From Pseudohongiella sp. O18 (GTDB lineage Bacteria > Pseudomonadota > Gammaproteobacteria > Pseudomonadales > Pseudohongiellaceae), in assembly GCF_021729085.1 (NCBI RefSeq), contig NZ_JAJSAR010000003.1, forward strand, positions 124,001 through 188,000: DNA of 64,000 nt, read 5' to 3'. The notes beneath the pieces were generated by a model, which saw only the letters and a list, made by a program, of their open reading frames with translations, had not been told where the DNA came from and did no database searches. This document shows positions 19,366 to 30,897 of this stretch, piece by piece. The position numbers and the translations under genes were made by a program. Each line of letters begins with the position of its first letter. Position 1 is the first letter of the stretch.

Positions 19366-20277
19366 TCAGGCGGCTAACACCGGTTTGATGTAGGAAATCG
19401 GCACCTGTGATTCCGAGTCAAAGCTGACTCGCTCCCAGCTGTCCGGGTTGGCCTGCAAGGCTCGCAGCAACTTGTTGTTCAGCGAGTGGCCTGACTTGTA
19501 GCCCTTGAATTCACCAAGCAGACTGTAACCCAGCAGGTAAAGGTCGCCGATAGAGTCGAGGATTTTGTGTTTAACAAATTCGTCTTCGTAGCGTAGGCCA
19601 TCTTCATTGAGGACTTTGTAATCGCCAACGGCAATGGCATTGTCCATACTTGCACCCAGCGCCAGATTACGGTTCCGCAGCTCTTCAAACTCATGCATAA
19701 AGCCGAAGGTTCTCGCCCGACTGACTTCCTTGACGAAGGAAGTGCTGGAAAAATCGATAGTTGCGGACTTGGTATAGCGCCGGTATACGGGATGGTCATA
19801 CAGCAGCGTGTAGCTTACCTTGAAGCCATCAAATGGCTCGATGCTGACTGATTTGTCGCCTTCCTCAAGTTTTACCGGCTTGGTCACGCGGATAAACTGT
19901 TTGGCGGCATCCTGCTCTTCGATACCAGCAGACTGAATAAGGAATACGAATGGGCCCGCACTGCCATCCATGATCGGCACTTCGCCGGCGCTGACTTCAA
20001 CGTAGGCGTTATCAATGCCGAGGCCAAACATGGCCGACATGAGGTGTTCAATGGTGGAAACCCGTACCCCGTCCTTGACCAGACAGGTTGACAGCGTCGT
20101 ATCGCCGACCAGCTCAGCGCGAGCCGGAATGTGGGGGCGCGACTCAAGATCTGTCCTTACAAACACAATGCCAGTGTCGACCGGTGCAGGTCGGAGCGTA
20201 AGATAGACCTTTTCACCCGTGTGCAGGCCAACGCCTGTGGCTCGGATGACATTTTTTAAGGTGCGCTGTTTCAACAT
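19366..20277 (-). CDS. lpxC: UDP-3-O-acyl-N-acetylglucosamine deacetylase LpxC
   Basis: Committed zinc-dependent step of lipid A synthesis. The start at MLKQRTLKN gives 303 residues, matching the family (E. coli 305). Zinc ligands appear in [14 protein letters not shown] and in HKILDSIGD; the catalytic histidine is in [12 protein letters not shown] longer frame to 20322 has no family support. It lies directly downstream of ftsZ across a gap with a strong hairpin, so it may be read through from the dcw cluster or have its own promoter. The C-terminal end lacks an obvious degradation tag beyond YIKPVLAA. Confidence 0.96.
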   Translation of the reverse strand: MLKQRTLKNVIRATGVGLHTGEKVYLTLRPAPVDTGIVFVRTDLESRPHIPARAELVGDTTLSTCLVKDGVRVSTIEHLMSAMFGLGIDNAYVEVSAGEVPIMDGSAGPFVFLIQSAGIEEQDAAKQFIRVTKPVKLEEGDKSVSIEPFDGFKVSYTLLYDHPVYRRYTKSATIDFSSTSFVKEVSRARTFGFMHEFEELRNRNLALGASMDNAIAVGDYKVLNEDGLRYEDEFVKHKILDSIGDLYLLGYSLLGEFKGYKSGHSLNNKLLRALQANPDSWERVSFDSESQVPISYIKPVLAA

Positions 20278-20361
20278 ATCGGGAAATTTTTCCGGGAATG
20301 GTATTTCGCCGGATGATAGCAAAGATCAACAAATAACCCAAATGTTGAATTGGCGCAAATC

Positions 20362-20392
20362 TGGACCCGGGCGGAGCCACCTCCCGGGTCCA
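20362..20392. terminator. Perfect 10-bp hairpin after ftsZ
   Basis: TGGACCCGGG and CCCGGGTCCA flank an 11-nt loop, 8 nt beyond the ftsZ stop on the minus strand. There is no U-tract. It probably shapes the 3' end of the dcw message or attenuates read-through into lpxC. Confidence 0.5.
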
Positions 20393-20399
20393 TCCGGGC

Positions 20400-21587
20400 T
20401 TAGTCGGCCTGGCGACGCAGGAAAGCAGGAATATCCAGGTAATCCATACCATCCTCAGCACCCACAGCCTTGGCAAAGCTGCTGCCTGGCATCGTGTGAC
20501 CAGTCGCTGCCGGTCGCGAACGTGCTGCCATGGGGCGCTCTGGAGCCCGCTCCGCGCTGCGCTGGCTCGCGCCAGATGCCACCGCACGGGTGTTATCCAC
20601 CACTTTGGTAGGACGCTGCTCTGCGGCGCGAATCTCACCCAGACCAGTGGCCACGACAGTGACACGGATTTCGTCAGTCATATTCGGATCGATTACCGTA
20701 CCAACCACGACTGTTGCGTCATCGGAGGCGAATTCAGAGATGGTGTCGCCCACTTCCGAGAACTCACCAAGTGACATGTTCTCACCAGCCGTGATATTGA
20801 CCAGAATACCGCGTGCCCCGTGCAGGTTTACGTCTTCCAGCAATGGGCTGCGGATGGCTGCTTCAGCTGCTTCGCGTGCCCGGTCTTCACCGGTTGCGTA
20901 GCCGGTACCCATCATCGCCATACCCATTTCAGACATCACGGTACGCACATCCGCGAAGTCCACGTTGATCATACCGGGACGAATGATCAGATCAGCGATG
21001 CCTTTCACAGCTCCCAGCAGCACATCGTTGGCCGCCTTGAATGCTTCCAGCAGCGAAGCCTGCTTGCCAAGCACCGCCAGCAGCTTTTCGTTGGGGATGG
21101 TGATCAGCGAGTCGACGTGCTGGGACAACTCTTGAATACCCTGTTCAGCGATCAGGGAACGCTTGCGCCCCTCGAACGGGAATGGTTTGGTAACCACCGC
21201 CACTGTAAGAATACCAAGCTCTCGGGCGACTTCAGCAAAGATCGGCGCGCCGCCTGTACCAGTACCGCCACCCATGCCGGCGGTGATAAACACCATGTCG
21301 GCACCGCTGAGGATCTCCGCAATTTCTTCTCGGTCCTCAAGTGCAGCCTGGCGGCCAACTTCGGGGTTGGCACCAGCGCCCAGACCCTTGGTTACCGTAC
21401 TGCCCAGTTGCAGCAGTGTTTTGGCGTGCACATCAGTCAATGCCTGTGCGTCAGTGTTGGCACACACAAACTCAACGCCTTCAACCTGATTCGCGATCAT
21501 GTGGCGAACAGCGTTTCCGCCGCCCCCACCAACACCAACCACTTTGATGACTGCACTTTGCGGAACGCTTTCTAATAGTTCAAACAT
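20400..21587 (-). CDS. ftsZ: Cell division tubulin homologue FtsZ
   Basis: GTPase that polymerises into the Z ring. The start at [10 protein letters not shown] (21587, after a G-rich ribosome site) gives 395 residues. The nucleotide site [10 protein letters not shown] and the tubulin signature GGGTGTG are present, with [11 protein letters not shown] in the T7 region. The C-terminal conserved peptide [14 protein letters not shown] recruits FtsA, ZipA and others. It closes the dcw cluster, 54 nt after ftsA. Confidence 0.98.
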   Translation of the reverse strand: MFELLESVPQSAVIKVVGVGGGGGNAVRHMIANQVEGVEFVCANTDAQALTDVHAKTLLQLGSTVTKGLGAGANPEVGRQAALEDREEIAEILSGADMVFITAGMGGGTGTGGAPIFAEVARELGILTVAVVTKPFPFEGRKRSLIAEQGIQELSQHVDSLITIPNEKLLAVLGKQASLLEAFKAANDVLLGAVKGIADLIIRPGMINVDFADVRTVMSEMGMAMMGTGYATGEDRAREAAEAAIRSPLLEDVNLHGARGILVNITAGENMSLGEFSEVGDTISEFASDDATVVVGTVIDPNMTDEIRVTVVATGLGEIRAAEQRPTKVVDNTRAVASGASQRSAERAPERPMAARSRPAATGHTMPGSSFAKAVGAEDGMDYLDIPAFLRRQAD

Positions 21588-21641
21588 ATTGGCCCCCATT
21601 TCTACATCAAAAAGAATTTATCGGTTTTAAAACGTTCATTT

Positions 21642-22886
21642 CTAAAAATTTTCTTTCAACCAGTCTTTGACTCGCTTCAACACATTGATTTTCGGCTCCT
21701 TGACCGGAACCGGCTTGTGACTCCTTTCCTGGTGCTGCTGCTGTTTCATTGCCCAGATCAACAAACCAACGCCTGTGGAGTAAATCGGGTTGCGTACAAT
21801 ATCGGAAAGACCTTTAACACTTTGCGGCATGCCAAGCCGGACCGGCATGTGGAAAATTTCCTCAGCCAGTTCAATGACGCCTTCCATCTTGCTGGTACCG
21901 CCAGTCAGTACAACACCGGCAGCCATCAGATTCTCATAGCCACTGCGCTGCAGTTCGGCCTTCACCATCGTGAACAGTTCGTCATAACGTGGCTCGACTA
22001 CTTCTGCCAGTGCCTGTCTGGAAAGTTCACGCGCTGGTCTTTCACCAACACCTGGCACTTTGATCATGTCACCGGCGCTGGCAAGCTGAGTGAGCGCACA
22101 TGCATACTTGATCTTGATCTCGTCGGCGTTATCAGTCGGGGTACGCAGCGCCATGGCAATGTCGTTGGTGACCTGATCCCCGGCAACAGCAATCACGCCT
22201 GTGTGACGAATGGCGCCTTCTGTAAAGATTGCGATATCTGTCGTGCCGCCACCGATATCCACCAGGCAGACGCCCAGCTCCTTCTCATCCTCTGTCAATA
22301 CCGAGTAGCTGGACGCCAGCTGCTCAAGAATGATTTCTTCAGTCTGCAGACCACATCGCTTGATACATTTCTCGATATTCTGGACAGCGTTGATGGCGCA
22401 GGTTACCAGATGCACCTTTGCCTCCAGGCGAACACCAGACATGCCCAGCGGCTCTTTCACGCCTTCCTGAGAGTCGATAATGTATTCCTGCGGCAGAATA
22501 TGCAGCACGCGCTGATCAGCCGGAATGGCAACCGCCTGTGCAGCATCAATGACGCGGTCTATATCAGCGCGAGTGACCTCCCGGTCACGGATGGCAACAA
22601 TTCCGTGTGAGTTCATGCTGCGAATATGACTACCCGCGATTCCCGCGTAAACCGAGTGAATGCGACAGCCTGCCATCAATTCAGCTTCTTCCACGGCACG
22701 TTGAATCGATTCAACCGTTGATTCAATATTGACGACCGTGCCCTTCTTGAGTCCGCGCGAGCGATGGCTGCCTATGCCAACAATATTCAGCGCACCATCG
22801 GCCTTGATCTCACCCACAATGGCGACAACCTTGGATGTACCTATATCCAGACCTACGATCATGTTGCTGTTCTCTGCAGCGCTCAT
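21642..22886 (-). CDS. ftsA: Cell division actin homologue FtsA
   Basis: Actin-like ATPase that tethers FtsZ to the membrane. The 414 residues show GLDIGTSKVVAIVG (phosphate 1), DIGGGTTDIAIF (phosphate 2) and VLTGGTSKMEG (adenosine), plus the SHI-x-N-SHG motif in the 1C domain. The C-terminal amphipathic helix (NVLKRVKDWLKENF) is the membrane anchor. It lies 13 nt after ftsQ. Confidence 0.98.
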   Translation of the reverse strand: MSAAENSNMIVGLDIGTSKVVAIVGEIKADGALNIVGIGSHRSRGLKKGTVVNIESTVESIQRAVEEAELMAGCRIHSVYAGIAGSHIRSMNSHGIVAIRDREVTRADIDRVIDAAQAVAIPADQRVLHILPQEYIIDSQEGVKEPLGMSGVRLEAKVHLVTCAINAVQNIEKCIKRCGLQTEEIILEQLASSYSVLTEDEKELGVCLVDIGGGTTDIAIFTEGAIRHTGVIAVAGDQVTNDIAMALRTPTDNADEIKIKYACALTQLASAGDMIKVPGVGERPARELSRQALAEVVEPRYDELFTMVKAELQRSGYENLMAAGVVLTGGTSKMEGVIELAEEIFHMPVRLGMPQSVKGLSDIVRNPIYSTGVGLLIWAMKQQQHQERSHKPVPVKEPKINVLKRVKDWLKENF

Positions 22887-22899
22887 AACTTTTACCTGC

Positions 22900-23829
22900 C
22901 TATCGGCTCGCCACGGTATCGGTGGGTGCCGAGCGTTTACTTACTGAAAATCCATTGTTGTACCGCAAGTCGACAATGTCGGCTGCGGCTATTTCTGCAG
23001 CCATGCCCCGATTATGAATTGAGACAAATCGTGCCAGCCGCTCATCTGCCTGAGCTCTACCCAGCTTCAGCGTCAGGCCGTCGGCAGTTTCTATCTGCCA
23101 GGACCCGCGCTCGTCCAGTGCAACAGCCTCTACACTCATTCCAATACCCGCCAACATGTCCGCATACTGGCGGTAGCGCTGCAAAACCTGAGACTCCATA
23201 CCCTGCGGACCCGACAGCCCCGGCAACTCAGATTCTCCGCCGCGCCACGGCGCACTGAATATTTCACCTTCGATATTCAGAAGGTCACTTTCACCCCAGC
23301 GCGCAATTCCCTGCTCCTCTTCGAGTCGAATTACCAGCGCGTCCGGCCAGACCCGACGAACGCTGGCATGATGTATCCAGGGATTCTGCTCAAGCTCCTG
23401 CTTCAAATCCTGAACATCCACCCCCAGAAATCCGGACTCGGTGTATCGTGCAAGCAGGCTTCGCACCTCCTGCTCGGTAACGTTTGTCAGTGGCGACTCC
23501 ATTCGCACGGTATTGATCGTTCTGTTTATGACAGGGCGATCAAACTCCGGCATGTTGATCACCGGAATATTCAAATCAGGCACAAGTGCGGCGTACTCCG
23601 CCACGGTATCGGAGATGATGCCCCGATAGTGGTTGGCCAGCACCACAGCCAAGCCCAGAAGCGCCAGAGCCAGCAACCACCATGGTTTGCGACGCTTCAC
23701 ATCATCAGCCGACACCTCTGCAGAGGCTCCTCTGGCTGCACTCTCTGCCCGAATTGGCGCAAAGTCCTGCGGCACGTCAGCACTGGCTGAGTATGCAGAA
23801 AATGATGTTGATCGACGATTTCCGGTCAC
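22900..23829 (-). CDS. ftsQ: Cell division protein FtsQ
   Basis: Bitopic divisome scaffold. The 309 residues have a cytoplasmic tail of about 48 residues, one membrane span (PWWLLALALLGLAVVLA), then a POTRA domain and a beta domain. The LEEEQGIARWGESDLLNIEGEIF segment is typical of FtsQ. It overlaps the ddl stop by 4 nt. It bridges early divisome proteins to FtsB/FtsL. Confidence 0.95.
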   Translation of the reverse strand: MTGNRRSTSFSAYSASADVPQDFAPIRAESAARGASAEVSADDVKRRKPWWLLALALLGLAVVLANHYRGIISDTVAEYAALVPDLNIPVINMPEFDRPVINRTINTVRMESPLTNVTEQEVRSLLARYTESGFLGVDVQDLKQELEQNPWIHHASVRRVWPDALVIRLEEEQGIARWGESDLLNIEGEIFSAPWRGGESELPGLSGPQGMESQVLQRYRQYADMLAGIGMSVEAVALDERGSWQIETADGLTLKLGRAQADERLARFVSIHNRGMAAEIAAADIVDLRYNNGFSVSKRSAPTDTVASR

Positions 23830-24737
23830 AGACTAGTCTCCAGAATTCGAACTACCAGTTGCTCAAAACTGAGCCCGTTTGTCTTGGCGGACAGTGGCAC
23901 GAGACTATGGTCTGTCATACCTGGGACTGTGTTCAGCTCCAGCAGCCAGAAGTTCTCGTCGCCGTCCTGCATGACATCAACGCGTCCCCAACCATTAGCG
24001 CCAAGCACCTCGAAAGCTCTCAGACAAAGTCGTGCCAGCTCATCGCTTTTTTCATCGCTCAGCGGCGCTGGGCAGCGATACTTTGTATCGTTGGACTTGT
24101 ACTTGGCGTCGTAGTCGTAGAATTCGTGATGAGTGGACATTTCGATCGCCGGGAACACCTCACCACGAATAATCGGGACGGTAAACTCTCTGCCACGGAT
24201 ACGCTGTTCTGCCATGACTTCAGTGTCAAAACCACGGGCTTTATCGAAAGCAGCTTTCAGCGCGCCGGCATCGGCGACCATGGACATTCCTATACTGGAG
24301 CCTTCATGTGAGGGCTTCACCACCAGCTCTCCAAAACTGTCCACCAGTCCCTGCCAGTCAGTTGCCTCATCAAGGACGGCACTGGCTGGCGTTGGCAGAC
24401 CACTGTGCTGCCAGATCCATTTGGTTTTGACTTTGTCCATTGCCAGCGCAGATGCCAGTACACCACTGCCTGTATACGGGATACCCATCAGATCGAGCAT
24501 GCCCTGAAGCTTTCCGTCTTCACCTCCGCGGCCATGCAGAATATTGAATACACGGTCGATCTTTTTATCCAGCAGCTGAGCAGGCAGGCTGTCATCGACG
24601 TCAATGCCGATTGCGTCGACGCCAGCGCGCACCAGGCCATCAAGCACAGCACGACCACTGAGAAGAGAAATTTCCCTTTCCGCCGACTTGCCGCCCATCA
24701 GGACTGCCACTTTGCCAAAACGACTCATATCACTCAT
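23826..24737 (-). CDS. ddlB: D-alanine--D-alanine ligase
   Basis: ATP-grasp enzyme that makes the D-Ala-D-Ala dipeptide added by MurF. The 303 residues carry the N-terminal GGKSAEREISL motif, HGRGGEDGKLQGMLD, the KPSHEGSSIGMSMV loop, and ELNTVPGMTDHSLVP with the metal-binding residues. Its start shares one nucleotide with the murC stop. Length matches E. coli DdlB (306). Confidence 0.97.
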   Translation of the reverse strand: MSDMSRFGKVAVLMGGKSAEREISLLSGRAVLDGLVRAGVDAIGIDVDDSLPAQLLDKKIDRVFNILHGRGGEDGKLQGMLDLMGIPYTGSGVLASALAMDKVKTKWIWQHSGLPTPASAVLDEATDWQGLVDSFGELVVKPSHEGSSIGMSMVADAGALKAAFDKARGFDTEVMAEQRIRGREFTVPIIRGEVFPAIEMSTHHEFYDYDAKYKSNDTKYRCPAPLSDEKSDELARLCLRAFEVLGANGWGRVDVMQDGDENFWLLELNTVPGMTDHSLVPLSAKTNGLSFEQLVVRILETSL

Positions 24738-26167
24738 TACATCAACCCTTGCTCGGCCAGAGCCCTGGCCAGTGCACCGACACTGCCAGCGCCCTGTGTA
24801 ATCACAACATCACCGTCTTTGACGATATCTTTAAGAACGTCCCGGACACTGCCCTCGCTTTTGACGAACACCGGGTCAATCTTGCCCCGCATCCGAATGC
24901 TGCGACACAGGCTGCGCGAATCAGCGCCCGGAATTGCCTCTTCACCAGCCGAGTAAACATCGAGCATCAACAACACGTCGACCTCTGACAGCACGGTAAC
25001 AAAGTCCTCGTAAAGGTCTTTGGTCCGTGTGTATCTGTGTGGCTGATAGATCATCACGATACGCGCCTGCGACCAGCCAGCCCGCAGTGCTGCAATGGTC
25101 GCTGCGACTTCGCTTGGGTGATGACCGTAGTCATCCAGCAACATCACTTTGCCACCACCGGCAATCTCGAACTCGCCTTGAATGTCGAAGCGCCGCCCGA
25201 CACCCTGGAAGGTAGCCAGGCCGGAGCAGATCGACTCGTCGTCGACACCTTCATCAGTCGCCACCGCAATCGCCGCGGCAGCATTCAGGGCATTGTGACG
25301 CCCGGGTATGGACATGCTGATTGGCAAGGCATCGTGACCATCGGGACGATGCACCACAAAGCGGGTGTGCTGCTTTTGCTGACTCCAGTCGGCAACGCGA
25401 TAGTCCGCATCATCCGAGAACCCGTAGGTAATCACCGGGCGGGCGACACGCGGCAGAATTTCGCGCACTACCGGGTCATCAATACAGAGCACCGCCAGAC
25501 CGTAAAAAGGCAGATTGTGAAGAAACTCAATAAAGTAACTTTTCAGCTTGTTGAAATCGCCGTCATAGGAACCCATGTGGTCGGCGTCTATATTTGTGAC
25601 AACTGCCACCATAGGTTGCAGATGGAGGAATGACACATCGCTCTCATCAGCTTCACAGACCAGATACCGGCTTTCACCCAGCGCCGCATTCACGCCTGCG
25701 CTGTTCAGTCGGCCACCGATAACAAAGGTCGGCGCCAGATCAGCCTGCGCAAAGATGGAAGCGACCAGGCTGGTTGTAGTCGTTTTGCCATGAGTGCCGG
25801 CAATCGCCACGGCGTGACGATACCGCATCAGTTCAGCGAGCATTTCTGCACGCGGGATAATTGGTTTGCCGTTCTGCTTGGCTGCTACGAGCTCGGGGTT
25901 CTCCTTGTTGACAGCACTGGAGTAAACAACCACATCGGCATCTTTGACATTGCTGCTGGTGTGACCGATAAAAATGGTCGCTCCCAGTTGATCAAGGCGA
26001 TCCGTGACAGCTGATGACTTGATATCGGAGCCACTGATCCGATAACCCTGGTTCAGCAGCACCTCAGCGATACCACACATGCCGGCACCACCAATACCAA
26101 CAAAGTGGATGGTCTTGATACGCCGCATCTCAGGAACCTGGTAATAACGCGAGCGATGACTATCCAT
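24737..26167 (-). CDS. murC: UDP-N-acetylmuramate--L-alanine ligase
   Basis: First Mur ligase: adds L-Ala to UDP-MurNAc. The ATG at 26167 follows a perfect AAGGAGGT site and gives 476 residues; the upstream in-frame extension lies inside murG. Motifs include [17 protein letters not shown] (UDP site), the ATP loop [19 protein letters not shown] and YQPHRYTR. It overlaps the murG 3' end by 8 nt. Confidence 0.97.
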   Translation of the reverse strand: MDSHRSRYYQVPEMRRIKTIHFVGIGGAGMCGIAEVLLNQGYRISGSDIKSSAVTDRLDQLGATIFIGHTSSNVKDADVVVYSSAVNKENPELVAAKQNGKPIIPRAEMLAELMRYRHAVAIAGTHGKTTTTSLVASIFAQADLAPTFVIGGRLNSAGVNAALGESRYLVCEADESDVSFLHLQPMVAVVTNIDADHMGSYDGDFNKLKSYFIEFLHNLPFYGLAVLCIDDPVVREILPRVARPVITYGFSDDADYRVADWSQQKQHTRFVVHRPDGHDALPISMSIPGRHNALNAAAAIAVATDEGVDDESICSGLATFQGVGRRFDIQGEFEIAGGGKVMLLDDYGHHPSEVAATIAALRAGWSQARIVMIYQPHRYTRTKDLYEDFVTVLSEVDVLLMLDVYSAGEEAIPGADSRSLCRSIRMRGKIDPVFVKSEGSVRDVLKDIVKDGDVVITQGAGSVGALARALAEQGLM

Positions 26168-27248
26168 GACAGACCTCCTTACAAATCGAAGCAACATGCT
26201 GGCTTGCATCAGGCATAGCCGCACGTCGCGCAGCAACTGCCATTTCCGCCAGACGGGCAGGCTCCGCCAGAAACTCGCGGCAAAGCGCCACTAACATGTC
26301 AACATTCAAATCTTTCTGCTGGTACATAACGGCAGCGCCCGCTTCAACCAGATGCTTTGCATTGGCTGTCTGATGATCATCAATCGCATGCGGGAACGGC
26401 ACCAACACCGAAGGCAGGCCAGCGATAGCAAGCTCGGCCAGGGTGCCGGCGCCAGCGCGGCAGACTACCAGGTCTGCCCATTGCAGCACTTCACCCATAT
26501 CATCAATGAATGGCATCAGGCGGACCCTATCAGATCCGGAAAGTCCGGCACTGGCGTACGCCTGCTCGGTTTCCACAAATTTCTGTTTGCCGCACTGATG
26601 CCAGACTTTTATATTGGCATCGGCTGTACGCGACACAAACTCGACCATCACCGAGTTCAACCAGGCGGCGCCCAGACTGCCACCCAACACCAGCAACCTC
26701 AGCTCACGCTGACCGTCGTACTGGTCGGTACTGACCGACATCCTGGCGATGTCGGCGCGTACAGGATTCCCGGTGCATATCGTCTTGCTGCTGCCCGGGA
26801 ATGTTCCGCGGAATGACTCAAGCACCCTTTTCGCGAATGGTACGAGCAGTCGGTTGGTAGTCCCGGCAATCGCATTTTGCTCATGAATGATCAGCGGCGT
26901 ACGCGTCAACCAGGCCGCCACACCACCAGGACCGGCAACATAGCCGCCAAACCCGATAACGCAGCAGGGACGATAACTACGCAGCAATCGAACAGCACGC
27001 CACACGGAACTCATCAGCATAAAAGGAGCCTTGAGCATCGACAGGCGACTTTTGCCACGCAGACCACTGACTGGCAGTTTATGAAGTTGCACGTCAGTTC
27101 CTGACAGCACATCATTTTCCATGCCGGCTGGCGTGCCGAGCCAGTGCACCTGGTACTGCTCGGCCTGAAGAATTCTGGCCACAGCCAGTGCTGGAAAAAT
27201 GTGACCGCCGGTGCCGGCTGCCATGATCAGAACAGATGGGTGCGTCAT
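26160..27248 (-). CDS. murG: UDP-GlcNAc:lipid I N-acetylglucosaminyltransferase MurG
   Basis: Peripheral membrane glycosyltransferase (GT28) that converts lipid I to lipid II. The 362 residues show the glycine-rich N-terminal loop [36 protein letters not shown] and [14 protein letters not shown] in the UDP-GlcNAc pocket. It overlaps ftsW by 4 nt and murC by 8 nt. Confidence 0.97.
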   Translation of the reverse strand: MTHPSVLIMAAGTGGHIFPALAVARILQAEQYQVHWLGTPAGMENDVLSGTDVQLHKLPVSGLRGKSRLSMLKAPFMLMSSVWRAVRLLRSYRPCCVIGFGGYVAGPGGVAAWLTRTPLIIHEQNAIAGTTNRLLVPFAKRVLESFRGTFPGSSKTICTGNPVRADIARMSVSTDQYDGQRELRLLVLGGSLGAAWLNSVMVEFVSRTADANIKVWHQCGKQKFVETEQAYASAGLSGSDRVRLMPFIDDMGEVLQWADLVVCRAGAGTLAELAIAGLPSVLVPFPHAIDDHQTANAKHLVEAGAAVMYQQKDLNVDMLVALCREFLAEPARLAEMAVAARRAAMPDASQHVASICKEVCHG

Positions 27249-28435
27249 GCAGCATCCTCCTGTTCAATTACAGAACTGCCATTTGTCAGCTCATAGTCGA
27301 TGCGCATCAGCACCCCGATCATAAAAAAGCTGATCAACAGGCTGTTGCCACCATAACTGAGGAATGGCAGCGTAAGCCCCTTGGTTGGCAGCAGACCGGT
27401 ATTCACCCCAAAATTGATAAACACCTGTGTCGCAAAAATCATGGCCAGACCGTATGCCACATACGCATTGAAATAATTCTGTTGCGCCTCGGCAGCGCGG
27501 CCTACCCGGAATGCGGTCAGAATGAGCACGCAGAACAGCGACAGCACGACCAGAACACCCGCCAGTCCCAGCTCCTCGGCTAGAATGGACAACACGAAGT
27601 CGGTGTGCGCTTCCGGCAGGAAATACAGCTTCTGAATACTGCTACCAAGTCCAACCCCAAACCACTCACCACGTCCGAAGGCAATCAATGCCTGAGTCAG
27701 CTGATATCCCTCGCCATATACATACTCGGCCGCCCATGGATTGAGGAACGAGGTCAGGCGATTGATGACGTAAGGTTTGCTGATCGCCAGCCAGGCAAAT
27801 GCTGCAAAGCACAGCATCACCAGGAACATGAATCTGTGCAGTTTGGCGCCCGCCAGGAAAAGCAGTGTGAACGTCGTGGCCATCAGAATGACCATTGCGC
27901 CGTGATCAGGTTCGAAGTGCAGCAAGACAACTGCGCCACCCATGATGACCATCGGCTTTAGAAATCCAGACCAGCTCAGCTGCACTTCCTCCCGGCGACG
28001 GGAAAGAAAGGCTGCCATAAAAAAGACCATAAATACTTTGGTCATCTCCGACGGCTGCAGACGATAGAACCCCAGGTCGAGCCAACGTGCGCTGCCGTTG
28101 ACGACAGTACCCACGCCCGGAATCAGCACCAGAATCAACAACAGGATGGCTACCGCCAGAAGCGGCGCGCTCGCCTGGTACCAGAGCCGCATCGGTATTT
28201 TTAACGCCACAGCCACCAGGCCAAGACCCACGACAATAAAAAACACCTGGCGCTTGAAGAAATACAGAGGGTCACCCATCTGACTGTTGCCTATTTCCAT
28301 CGAGGCTGAAGTCATCATGACCAGGCCAATGCCGGTCAGCATCAACATCATCAACAGCATTGTGTTGACAGGTTGTGCCGGCTCTCTGGCAGCGACCCGA
28401 ACGGCACCGCGGCTTCTTGTCATCAGCGTACTCAT
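27245..28435 (-). CDS. ftsW: Septal peptidoglycan glycosyltransferase FtsW
   Basis: SEDS-family polymerase that acts with FtsI. The 396 residues have about ten membrane spans. Signature segments are GDPLYFFKRQ, NGSARWLDLGFYRLQPSE (with the family W and Q-P-S-E motif), NPWAAEYVYGEGYQLTQALIAFGRGEWFGVGLG and the C-terminal GLTLPFLSYGGNSL. It overlaps murD and murG by 4 nt each. Confidence 0.97.
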   Translation of the reverse strand: MSTLMTRSRGAVRVAAREPAQPVNTMLLMMLMLTGIGLVMMTSASMEIGNSQMGDPLYFFKRQVFFIVVGLGLVAVALKIPMRLWYQASAPLLAVAILLLILVLIPGVGTVVNGSARWLDLGFYRLQPSEMTKVFMVFFMAAFLSRRREEVQLSWSGFLKPMVIMGGAVVLLHFEPDHGAMVILMATTFTLLFLAGAKLHRFMFLVMLCFAAFAWLAISKPYVINRLTSFLNPWAAEYVYGEGYQLTQALIAFGRGEWFGVGLGSSIQKLYFLPEAHTDFVLSILAEELGLAGVLVVLSLFCVLILTAFRVGRAAEAQQNYFNAYVAYGLAMIFATQVFINFGVNTGLLPTKGLTLPFLSYGGNSLLISFFMIGVLMRIDYELTNGSSVIEQEDAA

Positions 28436-29802
28436 GACAGCGCCTCCACAGCGGCCGCAAATACCCGGCCACGATGTGCAAAGTCTTTGAACATGTCATA
28501 GCTGGCGCAGGCTGGCGACAGCAGCACAGCATCCCCACTATTGGCACTTTCAGCGGCTTCAGCAACTGCTTCTTCCATACTCGATGCACGCATGATGTCG
28601 ACGGCACTGCCGATCACGCTTGCCAGCTTGTCCGCGTCTTTGCCAATGAGGATGACTCGCTTGACGAAACGATCCAGTGACGGCAGCAGGGGAGAAAAGT
28701 CCTGGTCCTTGCCGATACCGCCCGCGATCAGTACCAACTCACCGCGTGTTCGTTCGGCGATTGCCTGAATCGCCACAAGGGTGGCACCCACATTGGTTCC
28801 CTTGGAGTCATTGTAGTAATCGACCCCGCGCAGGGAGCGGACCAACTGGCAGCGGTGCGGCAGCCCGGCAAACTCGCGCAGGGTCGCGATCATGGCGGAT
28901 TCCGGTATTCCGGCAGCAAAGCCAAGGCAGTAGGCAGCCATCACATTGGCCAGGTTATGTCGCCCTACCAGACGCACATCACGTGCCGGCATGACGAGAT
29001 GTTCGCCCATCGCAAGCCATGGCTCGCGCTCATGCATGGTGATACCCATCTGCTGTTCAGCGGGCTCACTGAAACCATAAGTGAATCGACGACTGAACTG
29101 CGTCTCACCTTCGGGCTCGCTTGCCGCGTCATCGGTGTTGACCACGACCTGGTGGCAGCCACGGTAGATCCGCTGTTTTGCAGCTTTATATTCGTCCATG
29201 CTTTCGTAGCGATCCATGTGGTCTTCACTCAAATTGAGTATGGTCGCTACTTCCGCGCGAAGATTCTGTGTGGTTTCCAGCTGAAAACTTGACAACTCAA
29301 GGACATAGAGATCACGCGGGCCCAGTCGCAGCAGATCAAGCGCGGGCATGCTGGCCCTGCCATCCAGATTGCCGCCTACTCCCACTTCCATACCGGCTGC
29401 GCGAGCCATCTCTGCAAGCAATGTTACGACCGTGCTCTTGCCGTTAGAGCCCGTTACAGCAACTACCGGCGCTGTCGCCTGGCGGCTGAAAATATCGATA
29501 TCACCAGTAACGGGCACTCCAGCTGCAATAGCAGCGGCGATCTCTGGTGTTTTCAGGCCGACACCTGGACTCAATACAATCTCTTCAGCATTCAGCAACA
29601 GCTGCTGATCAAAATTTCCAAGACTGACTTCAGCAAATGGAAACTCGACTTCGAATTCGGGCAGGCAGGGAGGGCTGAAGCGATTGTCGACAACACGAAA
29701 GGCCTGACCAGTGGAGTGAAAGTAACGCGCACAGGACAGCCCAGTCTTGCCCAGACCGACGATGACCTTGTACTTTTCCACCTGAGCTGATGTCACTGCC
29801 AT
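28432..29802 (-). CDS. murD: UDP-N-acetylmuramoyl-L-alanine--D-glutamate ligase
   Basis: Adds D-Glu to UDP-MurNAc-L-Ala. The 456 residues carry the P-loop GSNGKSTVVTL, the ELSSFQLETT segment, LNLSEDHMDRY and YYNDSKGTNVGAT. It is slightly longer than E. coli MurD (438). It starts 12 nt downstream of the mraY stop and overlaps ftsW by 4 nt. Confidence 0.97.
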   Translation of the reverse strand: MAVTSAQVEKYKVIVGLGKTGLSCARYFHSTGQAFRVVDNRFSPPCLPEFEVEFPFAEVSLGNFDQQLLLNAEEIVLSPGVGLKTPEIAAAIAAGVPVTGDIDIFSRQATAPVVAVTGSNGKSTVVTLLAEMARAAGMEVGVGGNLDGRASMPALDLLRLGPRDLYVLELSSFQLETTQNLRAEVATILNLSEDHMDRYESMDEYKAAKQRIYRGCHQVVVNTDDAASEPEGETQFSRRFTYGFSEPAEQQMGITMHEREPWLAMGEHLVMPARDVRLVGRHNLANVMAAYCLGFAAGIPESAMIATLREFAGLPHRCQLVRSLRGVDYYNDSKGTNVGATLVAIQAIAERTRGELVLIAGGIGKDQDFSPLLPSLDRFVKRVILIGKDADKLASVIGSAVDIMRASSMEEAVAEAAESANSGDAVLLSPACASYDMFKDFAHRGRVFAAAVEALS

Positions 29803-29814
29803 GACCTCTTGGCC

Positions 29815-30897
29815 TTACCTGAGTTTTAAAGTTGCCAGTCCGAACAGAACCAGCATGACTGTGATAATCCAGAACCGCACGATAACTCTCGGCTCTGGCC
29901 AGCCTTTCAATTCAAAATGGTGATGAATAGGCGCCATCCGGAACAGGCGTTTTCCGGTCATTTTGTAGGAAGCTACCTGCAGAATGACGGACACCGTTTC
30001 CATGACAAATATGCCGCCCATGATGAACAGAATGATCTCATGGCGCGCGATGACGGCCACGATGCCCAGTGCAGCGCCCAGCGCCAGAGCACCCACGTCA
30101 CCCATAAACACCTGCGCTGGGTAGGTGTTGAACCAGAGGAATCCCAGACCGGCACCCAGCAGCGCCCCGCAGAATATGACCAGCTCACCAGAACCGGCAA
30201 TAAACGGAATATGAAGATAAACAGAGAATTCCGCATGGCCCGCCAGGTAGGCAATAATGCCCAAAGCGCCGCCAACCATCACAGTCGGCAGAATTGCCAG
30301 TCCATCCAGTCCATCAGTCAGGTTGACTGCATTGCTGGAACCTACGATTACAAAATAGGTGATGACGACATACAACAGGCCTACGTCTATCGCGACATCC
30401 TTGAAGAACGGCACGATGTAGGCTGTCTGCACCGGGTCAGTGGCATTCAGATACAAATACAGCGCAGCCCCCAGGCCAGCCACCGATTGCCAGAAATACT
30501 TCCACTTGGCAGGCAGACCGCGCGAATTTTTGCGGATGACTTTTCTGTAATCATCGACCCAGCCAATGGCACCAAACATCAGGGTTACTGCCATCACGAC
30601 CCAGACGTAATGATTGCGCAGATCTGCCCACATTAATGTGCTGAAGGCTATGCCAACCAGAATCAGCGCACCGCCCATGGTCGGCGTGCCAGCCTTGCTG
30701 AAATGACTCTCTGGACCATCAGTGCGCACCACCTGGCCAATCTGGTAACGGTTCAGCCTGCGGATCATTGCGGGCCCTACCAGCAGCGACACGATAAGCG
30801 CCGTGAGTATTCCCATAATGCCGCGCACTGTGATGTACTGCACCACTGCGAAGCCACTGTTGTACTGCATAAGATATTCGGCTAACAGTACCAGCAT
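29815..30897 (-). CDS. mraY: Phospho-N-acetylmuramoyl-pentapeptide transferase MraY
   Basis: Integral membrane enzyme making lipid I from UDP-MurNAc-pentapeptide and undecaprenyl phosphate. The 360 residues span the membrane about ten times. The catalytic aspartates are in [19 protein letters not shown] and [11 protein letters not shown], and the HHH motif lies in [12 protein letters not shown]. It shares one nucleotide with the murF stop. Confidence 0.97.
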   Translation of the reverse strand: MLVLLAEYLMQYNSGFAVVQYITVRGIMGILTALIVSLLVGPAMIRRLNRYQIGQVVRTDGPESHFSKAGTPTMGGALILVGIAFSTLMWADLRNHYVWVVMAVTLMFGAIGWVDDYRKVIRKNSRGLPAKWKYFWQSVAGLGAALYLYLNATDPVQTAYIVPFFKDVAIDVGLLYVVITYFVIVGSSNAVNLTDGLDGLAILPTVMVGGALGIIAYLAGHAEFSVYLHIPFIAGSGELVIFCGALLGAGLGFLWFNTYPAQVFMGDVGALALGAALGIVAVIARHEIILFIMGGIFVMETVSVILQVASYKMTGKRLFRMAPIHHHFELKGWPEPRVIVRFWIITVMLVLFGLATLKLR